This document shows positions 1-6,537 of a DNA stretch of 8,116 bases, one piece after another. The notes under the pieces are model-generated. The model searched no databases. It was not told the DNA's origin and saw only the letters and a program-made list of their open reading frames with translations. The position numbers were made by a program, and so were the translations under genes. Positions within the stretch are counted from its first letter, which is position 1; each line of letters starts with the position of its first letter. Origin of the DNA: Candidatus Omnitrophota bacterium (GTDB lineage: Bacteria; Omnitrophota; Gorgyraeia; Gygaellales; Profunditerraquicolaceae); contig JAMWDE010000036.1 of assembly GCA_023818905.1 (NCBI GenBank), forward strand, positions 1 through 8,116, in the 5' to 3' direction.

Positions 1-824
1 ACCAGGGTTTTATGGTGGGCTATGCCTGTAAGGAGACGCCCGAGTTTATGCCACTTCCCATAATGTTGGCGCATAGGTTAGTGATGAGGATGGCTCAGGT
101 GCGTAAGCAGAATATATTGAAGTATCTCGGCCCGGATGGAAAATCCCAGGTAACAGTAGAGTATCATGATGGACATCCAAAAAGAATAGATTCTGTGGTT
201 TTGGCTTGTCAGCATACAGACGAGATATTAGATTCCACAAAAAAGAGTATTACCAAGAGAGCCAGACAGGAGCTAATTGAGGTGATTGCCAAGCCTATCT
301 TGAAGGAATATATTGATAAGTATACCAGATACTATGTGAATGAAACAGGTAAGTTTGTTATTGGTGGACCACAGTCTGACACAGGTATGACTGGGAGAAA
401 AATCATTGTGGATACCTATGGAGGAGTAGTTGCTCCGGGAGGTGGAGCTTTTTCTGGTAAAGACCCTACCAAGGTAGACCGTTCTGCTGCTTATATGGCA
501 AGGTACATTGCCAAGAATATAGTAGCTGCAGGATTAGCTGAAAGATGTTTGATACACATTGCCTATGTGATTGGTAGGGCTGAACCGTTAGGAATTATGG
601 TGGATACGTTTGGCACGGGAAAACTTCCGGAGTCCTCATTTGTTAAATTGATCAAAGAGAATTTTGACCTGACGCCCAAGGGCATGATTAAGACATTGAA
701 TCTCTTAAGACCTATATATCAAAAGACTGCCTGCTATGGTCACTTTGGTCGGAATGAGCCAGAATTTAGTTGGGAGAGGTTGGATAAAGTAGTGGTATTA
801 AAAAAACAGGCAGCCAGACTATAA
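1..824 (+). CDS. metK: S-adenosylmethionine synthetase (methionine adenosyltransferase), 5' end cut off by window edge
   Basis: This cytosolic enzyme makes S-adenosylmethionine from methionine and ATP, releasing phosphate and pyrophosphate. The reading frame is open to the left edge (first full codon at base 3), so the ATG at 12 is an internal methionine and not the start. The opening residues QGFMVGYA are the end of the family's first signature, GDQGxxxGYA. Further on are the HEYxDG-like segment [10 protein letters not shown], the block [20 protein letters not shown], and the glycine-rich second signature GGGAFSGKD followed by [18 protein letters not shown]. These bind the triphosphate, metal and potassium in known MetK structures. 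Compared with the usual length of about 380 to 400 residues, roughly 110 to 120 N-terminal residues are missing. The C-terminus is complete and ends at TAA 822-824. ahcY follows after 17 bases and uses the product of SAM-dependent methylation. Identification is very secure. Confidence 0.97.
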   Translation, partial: QGFMVGYACKETPEFMPLPIMLAHRLVMRMAQVRKQNILKYLGPDGKSQVTVEYHDGHPKRIDSVVLACQHTDEILDSTKKSITKRARQELIEVIAKPILKEYIDKYTRYYVNETGKFVIGGPQSDTGMTGRKIIVDTYGGVVAPGGGAFSGKDPTKVDRSAAYMARYIAKNIVAAGLAERCLIHIAYVIGRAEPLGIMVDTFGTGKLPESSFVKLIKENFDLTPKGMIKTLNLLRPIYQKTACYGHFGRNEPEFSWERLDKVVVLKKQAARL

Positions 825-841
825 AAACAAGTATTTATCTG

Positions 842-2098
842 ATGCATTACGATATCAAGGATATTAATTTAGCCAAGAGGGGAAACCTAAGAATTGAATG
901 GGCTGCTAACAATATGCCAGTCCTACAGTTATTAAAAAGGCGTTTTGCTAACCAGAAACCCCTAAAAGGCTTAAGGATTGGTTGTTGTTTGCATGTTACT
1001 ACAGAGACTGCTGTGCTTATGCAGGTTTTAAAATCCGGAGGCGCCAGTCCAGTACTCTGCGCTTCCAATCCTTTGTCTACCCAAGATGATGTTGCAGCTT
1101 CTTTAGTCAGGCATCTTAAAATTCCTGTATTTGCCATAAAAGGAGAGGATACCAAGACATATTATAAACACATAAAAGCGGTACTGACAAGTAAGCCTGA
1201 TATAACAATGGATGATGGAGCAGATTTAGTGAGTACGGTGCATCGTGCACTAAATAATAAAAATTTCAATATCATCGGAGGCACAGAGGAGACTACTACC
1301 GGTGTTATCAGATTACGCGCCCTGGCTAAACAAGGCAGATTACGTTATCCTGTAATTGCAGTTAATGATGCCCAAACAAAACATCTATTTGATAATCGCT
1401 ATGGCACAGGTCAATCTACTATAGATGGAATAATCCGCGCTACCAACAAACTTCTGGCAGGTTCTAAAGTGGTGGTCTGTGGTTATGGTTTTTGTGGTAA
1501 GGGAGTTGCGATGCGTGCCAGAGGTATGGGAGCGCAGGTGATTGTAGTGGAGGTTTCAGCATTAAGGGCATTAGAGGCGGTTATGGATGGTTATCGCCTG
1601 ATGCGCATGTCTGAAGCAGCCAGATTGGGAGATGTATTTGTAACCACTACAGGCAACATCGGTGTAATTCGTAAGCAACATTTCATTTTAATGAAGGACG
1701 GAGCACTTGTGGCTAACGCAGGACATTTTAATGTAGAGATAGATATACCTGCTTTAAGAGAGATCAGTAGACAGAAAAGACGTATACGCGCTTTTGTAGA
1801 TGAATACCTATTAAAAGCTGGGCGTAGAATTTATCTTTTAGGAGAAGGCCGACTCATCAATCTGGTTTCAGCTGAAGGCCATCCTGCGCAAGTTATGGAT
1901 ATGTCCTTTGCCAATCAGGCATTGAGTGTTGAATATATCGTCCAAAATCATTCTAAATTAAAACCTGATGTGTATGAAGTTCCTCAGTTCATAGATGAAG
2001 ATGTGGCTCGGCTCAAGTTGGAATCTATGGGTATCCAGATAGATAGATTAACCCCACAGCAAAAAAGATATCTCTGTAGCTGGCAAGTGGGTACTTAA
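842..2098 (+). CDS. ahcY: Adenosylhomocysteinase (S-adenosyl-L-homocysteine hydrolase), short form
   Basis: This enzyme reversibly hydrolyses S-adenosylhomocysteine to adenosine and homocysteine using tightly bound NAD, and so relieves product inhibition of methyltransferases. It has 418 residues. The substrate half carries TTETAVL (53-59), [12 protein letters not shown] (75-86), MDDGAD (123-128) and GGTEETTTG (146-154). The catalytic segment [18 protein letters not shown] (175-192) supplies K180, D184 and N185. The NAD-binding Rossmann motif GYGFCGKG is at 214-221, and [10 protein letters not shown] and the C-terminal [10 protein letters not shown] also match the family. The protein ends shortly after LCSWQ and lacks the C-terminal tail reaching a neighbouring active site in the long eukaryotic/proteobacterial form. 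It therefore resembles the Thermotoga and archaeal short form. YGT replaces the YGC of long forms. The ATG at 842 is the only sensible start, but no clear Shine-Dalgarno site precedes it, so translation may be coupled to metK 17 bases upstream. A related archaeal activity, S-inosylhomocysteine hydrolase, cannot be excluded. Confidence 0.95.
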   Translation: MHYDIKDINLAKRGNLRIEWAANNMPVLQLLKRRFANQKPLKGLRIGCCLHVTTETAVLMQVLKSGGASPVLCASNPLSTQDDVAASLVRHLKIPVFAIKGEDTKTYYKHIKAVLTSKPDITMDDGADLVSTVHRALNNKNFNIIGGTEETTTGVIRLRALAKQGRLRYPVIAVNDAQTKHLFDNRYGTGQSTIDGIIRATNKLLAGSKVVVCGYGFCGKGVAMRARGMGAQVIVVEVSALRALEAVMDGYRLMRMSEAARLGDVFVTTTGNIGVIRKQHFILMKDGALVANAGHFNVEIDIPALREISRQKRRIRAFVDEYLLKAGRRIYLLGEGRLINLVSAEGHPAQVMDMSFANQALSVEYIVQNHSKLKPDVYEVPQFIDEDVARLKLESMGIQIDRLTPQQKRYLCSWQVGT

Positions 2099-2107
2099 AG
2101 TTAAAAC

Positions 2108-2114
2108 AGGGGAG
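2108..2114 (+). promoter_or_regulatory. Ribosome binding site of the response regulator
   Basis: AGGGGAG lies 5 bases before the ATG at 2120. The in-frame GTG at 2114 shares its first base with this site and so cannot use it. This places the response regulator start at 2120 rather than at the longer GTG start. Confidence 0.75.
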
Positions 2115-2119
2115 TGGTT

Positions 2120-2548
2120 ATGGAAAAGGTACTCTATGTTGATGATGAACCAGAGGTGCGTCAGATTGCCCAAGAAATACTAACTAAAGAGGGCTATGAG
2201 GTTATCTTGGCTAAAGATGGTCAGGAGGCTTTGGAGCTGGCAATGTCTCAAGGACCGGATTTGATTATCTTAGATTATTTTATGCCACCAGGCTTAAATG
2301 GTGATGAGGTATGCCGTCAATTGAAAAAGCAAGAAGAAACCAAGTCTATCCCGATAATCATGGTTACCGCTCATCCTTCAGAAAAGGAAAAGAGCTTAGG
2401 CGCGGGAGCAATAGATTTTATCACCAAACCTGTAGAAAAGCTTGATCTTTTAGTGCGGATCAGATCTGCTTTAAAGATAAGACATATAAATAATGAACTA
2501 CAGAAGATAATTGCATATATTGCAGAATTGGAGAAGAAAATAGAATGA
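2120..2548 (+). CDS. Single-domain (receiver-only) response regulator with C-terminal coiled-coil tail
   Basis: This is a CheY-like receiver domain of 142 residues, expected to accept a phosphoryl group from a histidine kinase. All phosphorylation-site residues are present: the acidic pair D8/D9 in VDDE, the phosphoacceptor D52 in LIILDYFMPPG, the switch threonine T83 in MVTAHP, and K103 in DFITKPVE. The receiver fold ends near residue 117. The remaining 25 or so residues form a charged amphipathic helix (ALKIRHINNELQ to AELEKKIE) that looks like a short coiled coil. There is no DNA-binding or enzymatic output domain, so it must act by protein contact or as a phosphorelay step. The ATG at 2120 is chosen from the Shine-Dalgarno site; a GTG at 2114 would add two residues. 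It starts 21 bases after ahcY, and its TGA overlaps the ATG of pfkA (ATGA, 2545-2548), so the two are probably translationally coupled. No partner kinase is visible in the window, and the target is unknown. Confidence 0.93.
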   Translation: MEKVLYVDDEPEVRQIAQEILTKEGYEVILAKDGQEALELAMSQGPDLIILDYFMPPGLNGDEVCRQLKKQEETKSIPIIMVTAHPSEKEKSLGAGAIDFITKPVEKLDLLVRIRSALKIRHINNELQKIIAYIAELEKKIE

Positions 2549-3510
2549 ATCTAAAGCGTATTGGCGTGCTTACCTCTGGTGGAGATGCGCCAGGGATGAA
2601 TGCAGCTATACGTAGTGTTACCAGATACGCTCTATATAATAAGATAGAGGTAGTAGGTATATATCGTGGATACGCAGGACTTATTAACGAAGAGTTAACT
2701 ATACTTTCCCATCGATCAGTTTCTAATATTGTTAATCGTGGAGGGACGATTCTAAAGACCGCGCGTTGCCCTGAATTTATGACAGAGGAAGGTCAAAGGC
2801 GTGCAGTAGAGGTTGTAAGGAAAAATAATATTGATGGTCTTGTCTTGATTGGGGGTGATGGGACGTATCGCGGTGGAATAGACCTGAGCAGAAAGTGGCA
2901 GATACCTTGTGTGGGTATTCCTGGAACTATAGATAATGATATAAATGGTACAGATTCTACGGTTGGTTCTGATACAGCAGTAAATACTGCGTTGGATGCG
3001 ATAGATAAGATACGCGATACCGCTACCTCTATGGAACGGATATTTGTGGTAGAGGTGATGGGTAGGGAGTCAGGTTTTATTGCCTTGCAGGTAGCAGTAG
3101 GAGGTGGCGCAGAAGAGGTAATCATTCCTGAAAAAGATTTTGATTTCCAGCAGCTCTGCCATGAGATTGTAGAGGGAAATCTGCGCGGAAAGATAAGTTG
3201 GATTATTATCGTAGCTGAAGGAAAAGCCCGTGGCCAAGATATTGCTCAGAGGATTAATGAGATGACGGATTTAGAAACACGGGTGGTGGTTTTGGGTCAC
3301 ATCCAGAGAGGAGGAGTGCCTACTGCCAGGGATAGAATTTTGGCTACACGCTTAGGCACAGTGGCAGTAGATTTATTGATGCAGGGCCAGAGTGGTAAGG
3401 CAGTAGGAGTGATTTCTGATGAGATTAATGTAGTGGATTTGGAATGCGCAGTAGCTCCCAGAAAGCCTCAGGTAGATGTTTTATACAACCTAATCAAGAT
3501 ATTAACCTAA
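2545..3510 (+). CDS. pfkA: ATP-dependent 6-phosphofructokinase
   Basis: This enzyme phosphorylates fructose 6-phosphate to fructose 1,6-bisphosphate, the committing step of glycolysis. Its 321 residues match the E. coli PfkA length. SGGDAPGMNAAIR (11-23) opens the protein. GGDGT (103-107) and PGTIDND (126-132) carry glycines where pyrophosphate-dependent enzymes usually have Asp and Lys, so ATP is the likely donor. Catalytic D130, R165, MGR (172-174), E225, R246 and HIQRGG (252-257) are all in place. By hand alignment with E. coli PfkA, the allosteric ADP/PEP site is also kept: R23, R27, R57, R157, E190 and K216. A regulated homotetramer is therefore likely. The segment MGRESGFIA differs from the MGRYCGDL of E. 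coli but not at catalytic positions. The start overlaps the response regulator stop by 4 bases; GGAG at 2530-2533 may serve as its binding site. The aldolase-like gene follows after 25 bases. Confidence 0.95.
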   Translation: MNLKRIGVLTSGGDAPGMNAAIRSVTRYALYNKIEVVGIYRGYAGLINEELTILSHRSVSNIVNRGGTILKTARCPEFMTEEGQRRAVEVVRKNNIDGLVLIGGDGTYRGGIDLSRKWQIPCVGIPGTIDNDINGTDSTVGSDTAVNTALDAIDKIRDTATSMERIFVVEVMGRESGFIALQVAVGGGAEEVIIPEKDFDFQQLCHEIVEGNLRGKISWIIIVAEGKARGQDIAQRINEMTDLETRVVVLGHIQRGGVPTARDRILATRLGTVAVDLLMQGQSGKAVGVISDEINVVDLECAVAPRKPQVDVLYNLIKILT

Positions 3511-3518
3511 TCAGTTTT

Positions 3519-3527
3519 AAGGAGGAG
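3519..3527 (+). promoter_or_regulatory. Strong ribosome binding site of the aldolase-like gene
   Basis: AAGGAGGAG is a near-perfect Shine-Dalgarno sequence and the strongest in the window. Two ATGs follow: one at 3528 directly abuts the site and is in another frame, while the one at 3536 is about 10 bases from the GGAGG core and opens the long frame. The latter is taken as the start. Confidence 0.8.
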
Positions 3528-3535
3528 ATGGAACC

Positions 3536-4870
3536 ATGGGAAGGAAACCTTTGGATGTAGAAAAGATAGCATTAGAATTGATTATGAACGACGATTTATC
3601 AGTTAAGAAAAAACTGGCTAAAAGGATATTCGATATTGGTTATAAAAGAGGGATCTATCCTTCAAGCATGCACCAGTTCTATATAGCACGCGGTAGAAAA
3701 GAATTTAATGGTTTTACTGTTCCAGCGATAAACCTAAGGAGTATGACCTATGATTTGGCCCGTGCCATATTCAGAGTAGCAAAGAGGAACAACTCTGCAG
3801 CATTCATCTTTGAACTTGCCAAATCTGAGATGGGTTATACCAACCAGCCACCCATAGAGTATTCAGCGGTTGTGTTGGCAGCGGCTATCAAGGAAGAATA
3901 CGCAGGACCGGTTTTTATTCAAGGAGACCACTTTCAATTGAATGCAAAGAAATTCAAAGATGATCCAGAAAGAGAAATAGAGGCGCTGAAATCCCTAATT
4001 CAAGAAGCAGTTGAATCAGGGTTCTACAACATTGATATAGATTCTTCTACCTTGGTAGACCTGTCTAAACCTACAGTAAAGAAACAGCAGTTCCTAAACT
4101 ATGATACCTGTGCCAGACTTACCCAGTTTATTAGACAGATTCAGCCTCGAGGCATAGAGATATCTGTGGGAGGAGAGATAGGCGAGGTAGGAGGAAAGAA
4201 TTCTACTCCTGAGGAATTACGCGCCTTTATGGAAGGATATCGTCAGAGATTACGCAAGGGTAGAGTAGGTATATCCAAGATCAGTGTGCAGACCGGTACT
4301 TCTCATGGCGGAGTGGTACTACCTGATGGAAGTATAGCCCAAGTAAAATTAGATTTTGAGACATTAAGAACCTTATCTAAGATAGCGCAGGAAGAGTTTG
4401 GTTTGGCAGGAGCAGTTCAGCATGGAGCCTCTACCTTACCTGCTGAGGCATTTCACAAGTTCCCAGAGGTAGGCACAGCAGAGGTGCACCTAGCCACGGA
4501 ATTTCAGAATATGATTTACGAATCTAAATATTTTCCTGGTGAACTAAAGACAAGAATGTACGAATGGATAAAAGCAAATTGTCAGGATGAACGTAAAGAC
4601 ACAGAGACTGAGGAACAGTTTATCTATAAGACCCGCAAGAAGGCCTTAGGTCCGTTTAAGAAAGAGATTATGGGTCTTAGTCAGGATGTAAGAGAAGCTA
4701 TTGCCAGAGAAATAGAGGAAAGGTTTGATTTCCTTTTTAAACAACTCAACTCTGTAGATAATCGCCATTTGGTAGATAGATATGTAACAGTAAAACGGGT
4801 GATTGTGCGTAAACGCAAAGTTAAAGCTGGAGAAAGTACAGTTCAACACGATACTGAAGGAGCAGACTAA
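3536..4870 (+). CDS. Class II aldolase-family protein, possible fructose-bisphosphate aldolase (divergent, 444 residues)
   Basis: This belongs to the zinc-dependent class II aldolase superfamily (FbaA/GatY/GatZ type). Evidence is GDH (130-132) with the expected catalytic Asp D131 and zinc ligand H132, a β-strand ending IDIDSST (166-172), the acidic glycine-rich [13 protein letters not shown] (208-220), SHGG (256-259, H257) and QHGAS (295-299, H296). H132, H257 and H296 fit the three zinc histidines. Departures: the protein is about 100 residues longer than typical enzymes, with about 55 extra N-terminal residues and a long C-terminal region ending in a basic stretch (RKRK, 425-428) and a polar tail. 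S210 stands where E. coli FbaA has a glutamate ligand. The phosphate-binding NxDTD/NxNTE motif reads HLATEFQ (318-324). Parts also resemble GatZ/KbaZ (its GGDHLGPN, and its GTEVPVPGGE against GGEIGEVGG). Position after pfkA supports cleavage of fructose 1,6-bisphosphate to triose phosphates, but another sugar phosphate is possible. It has a strong ribosome site and lies 14 bases before ilvD. Confidence 0.75.
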   Translation: MGRKPLDVEKIALELIMNDDLSVKKKLAKRIFDIGYKRGIYPSSMHQFYIARGRKEFNGFTVPAINLRSMTYDLARAIFRVAKRNNSAAFIFELAKSEMGYTNQPPIEYSAVVLAAAIKEEYAGPVFIQGDHFQLNAKKFKDDPEREIEALKSLIQEAVESGFYNIDIDSSTLVDLSKPTVKKQQFLNYDTCARLTQFIRQIQPRGIEISVGGEIGEVGGKNSTPEELRAFMEGYRQRLRKGRVGISKISVQTGTSHGGVVLPDGSIAQVKLDFETLRTLSKIAQEEFGLAGAVQHGASTLPAEAFHKFPEVGTAEVHLATEFQNMIYESKYFPGELKTRMYEWIKANCQDERKDTETEEQFIYKTRKKALGPFKKEIMGLSQDVREAIAREIEERFDFLFKQLNSVDNRHLVDRYVTVKRVIVRKRKVKAGESTVQHDTEGAD

Positions 4871-4884
4871 AAACGGAGTTCGTT

Positions 4885-6537
4885 ATGCGTTCAGATAAGA
4901 TCAAAAAAGGTTTAGAACGAGTTCCCCATCGCGCTCTTCTGTATGCCACAGGGCTCTCCAGACAGGATTTGGCAAGGCCGTTCATCGGTGTAGCAACTTC
5001 ATTTACGGATTTGATTCCTGGTCATATTGGTATGCGGGATTTGGAGCGTTTTATTGAGCGAGGGATATGTTATGCAGGAGGGGTTGCCTTTTTCTTTGGT
5101 GTACCAGGAATCTGCGATGGTATAGCAATGGGGCATCTGGGTATGTGTTATCCTCTAGCCTTAAGAGAGTTAGTAGCAGATACCATTGAGACTGTCTGCA
5201 ATGCTCATAGTTTGGATGGACTGGTTTGTTTGACCAATTGTGATAAGATTACTCCTGGTATGCTTATGGCAACAGCCAGGCTAAATATACCCTCCATTGT
5301 TGTTACTGCCGGGCCAATGCTTTCAGGCAGATTCAGAAAAAGGAGACTTGCTTTTGTCCATGATACATATGAGGCATTAGCCAGGGCAAAGAAAGGAGCT
5401 ATATCTTACAGAGATTTATCCTGTTTAGAGATGGAGGCTTGTCCAGGTGCGGGTTCTTGTCAAGGTTTATATACCGCCAATACTATGGCCTGTCTTACTG
5501 AGACAATGGGGATGTCTTTACCTGGATGTGCTACCAGCTTAGCAGTTTCGGCTAAGAAACGTCGCATAGCCCAGGCGAGTGGTCAACGAATTGTTGAATT
5601 AGTTAAAAGAAACATAAGACCCTTAGATATCATAAATAAAAAATCCTTAGAGAATGCGATTTTGGTGGATATGGCCTTGGGTGGTTCAACCAACACAGTC
5701 TTACATCTAATGGCCTTAGCAAATGAGTCAGGGATTAAATTAGAGCTCCAAGATTTTGACCGCATAAGTAGGCATACGCCTCATATCGCTAATTTAGAAC
5801 CTGCAGGTCCGCATTTTATGGAGGATTTAGAATATGCAGGAGGAATTCCTGCAGTGATTAAGCGGCTCAAGGATAGATTTCACAACGCCTTGACCGTAAG
5901 CGGCAAGAGGATATATGAGATTGCTGATGAGGCTGAGATTTTTGATGAAGAGGTGATCAGGCCGATAGGACAAGCCTATCATAAACAGGGAGGTATTGCA
6001 GTCTTATTTGGTAACCTGGCTCCTCAGGGAGCAGTGGTCAAGCAGACAGCAGTGAGTCCTAAGATGTTGAAATTTACAGGTAGGGCAAGGGTTTTTAATC
6101 GAGAAGAAGAGGCGATGAGGGCAATTTTAGGCAGAGAGATTAAGCCAGGCGAAGTCATAGTGATACGCTATGAAGGCCCCGCAGGCGGACCTGGGATGCG
6201 TGAGATGCTTGCTCCTACTTCAGCTATTGTTGGAATGGGGCTAGCAGAGTCAGTGGCGCTTATTACCGATGGCAGATTCTCAGGTGGCACAAGAGGACCC
6301 TGTATTGGCCATATTTCACCTGAAGCAGCTAGCAGAGGTCCTATTGCCATATTAAAGGATGGTGATACAATCAAAATTGATATACCCAAGAGAAGATTGG
6401 AGGTTGAATTGTCTCCTTCAGAGATAGAGTCAAGATTTAAAAACTACAGACCCATTCCGCCCAAAATTACCCGAGGTTATTTAGCCAGATACTCTAAACA
6501 GGTAAGTTCTGCAGATAGAGGTGCGATACTTATATGA
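4885..6537 (+). CDS. ilvD: Dihydroxy-acid dehydratase
   Basis: This enzyme dehydrates 2,3-dihydroxy-isovalerate and 2,3-dihydroxy-3-methylvalerate to the keto acids that give valine, leucine and isoleucine, using an iron-sulfur cluster and Mg. The 550 residues match the family's 550 to 620. The N-terminus [16 protein letters not shown], the block ICDGIAMGH (76-84), [13 protein letters not shown] (117-129) and [18 protein letters not shown] (184-201) are diagnostic. C119 and C192 are the conserved cluster cysteines, and K121 follows C119 in the CDK metal site. The first cluster cysteine of enterobacterial enzymes is absent: the site reads IPGHIGM (44-50), as in the methanogen/clostridial branch. 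The C-terminal region [22 protein letters not shown] and the ending [18 protein letters not shown] are typical. GGAG at 4875-4878 precedes the ATG by 6 bases. The TGA overlaps the ilvB ATG (ATGA, 6534-6537), placing both in one pathway unit. A related sugar-acid dehydratase is much less likely given ilvB next door. Confidence 0.95.
   Translation: MRSDKIKKGLERVPHRALLYATGLSRQDLARPFIGVATSFTDLIPGHIGMRDLERFIERGICYAGGVAFFFGVPGICDGIAMGHLGMCYPLALRELVADTIETVCNAHSLDGLVCLTNCDKITPGMLMATARLNIPSIVVTAGPMLSGRFRKRRLAFVHDTYEALARAKKGAISYRDLSCLEMEACPGAGSCQGLYTANTMACLTETMGMSLPGCATSLAVSAKKRRIAQASGQRIVELVKRNIRPLDIINKKSLENAILVDMALGGSTNTVLHLMALANESGIKLELQDFDRISRHTPHIANLEPAGPHFMEDLEYAGGIPAVIKRLKDRFHNALTVSGKRIYEIADEAEIFDEEVIRPIGQAYHKQGGIAVLFGNLAPQGAVVKQTAVSPKMLKFTGRARVFNREEEAMRAILGREIKPGEVIVIRYEGPAGGPGMREMLAPTSAIVGMGLAESVALITDGRFSGGTRGPCIGHISPEAASRGPIAILKDGDTIKIDIPKRRLEVELSPSEIESRFKNYRPIPPKITRGYLARYSKQVSSADRGAILI

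Noticed and set aside
847..1155. A 102-codon minus-strand open frame inside ahcY
   Set aside because: It is antisense to conserved AhcY motifs and shows no recognisable protein features.
2114..2116. GTG as start of the response regulator
   Set aside because: It overlaps the last base of the AGGGGAG ribosome site. The ATG at 2120 has proper spacing and begins at the normal edge of the receiver domain.
2103..2119. Possible promoter or terminator between ahcY and the response regulator
   Set aside because: The 21-base gap holds only a ribosome site, with no inverted repeat, T-run or spaced -35/-10 pair.
2793..3125. A 110-codon minus-strand open frame inside pfkA
   Set aside because: It is entirely antisense to the catalytic core of pfkA, with a low-complexity Ser/Pro/Thr-rich product typical of shadow frames.
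3528..3530. ATG directly after the strong Shine-Dalgarno site
   Set aside because: It is in a different frame from the aldolase-like protein and too close to the ribosome site.
3536..4870. Plain annotation as fructose-bisphosphate aldolase fba
   Set aside because: The family is right, but changes at the phosphate-binding motif and near the metal site make the exact substrate uncertain, so no gene symbol was given.
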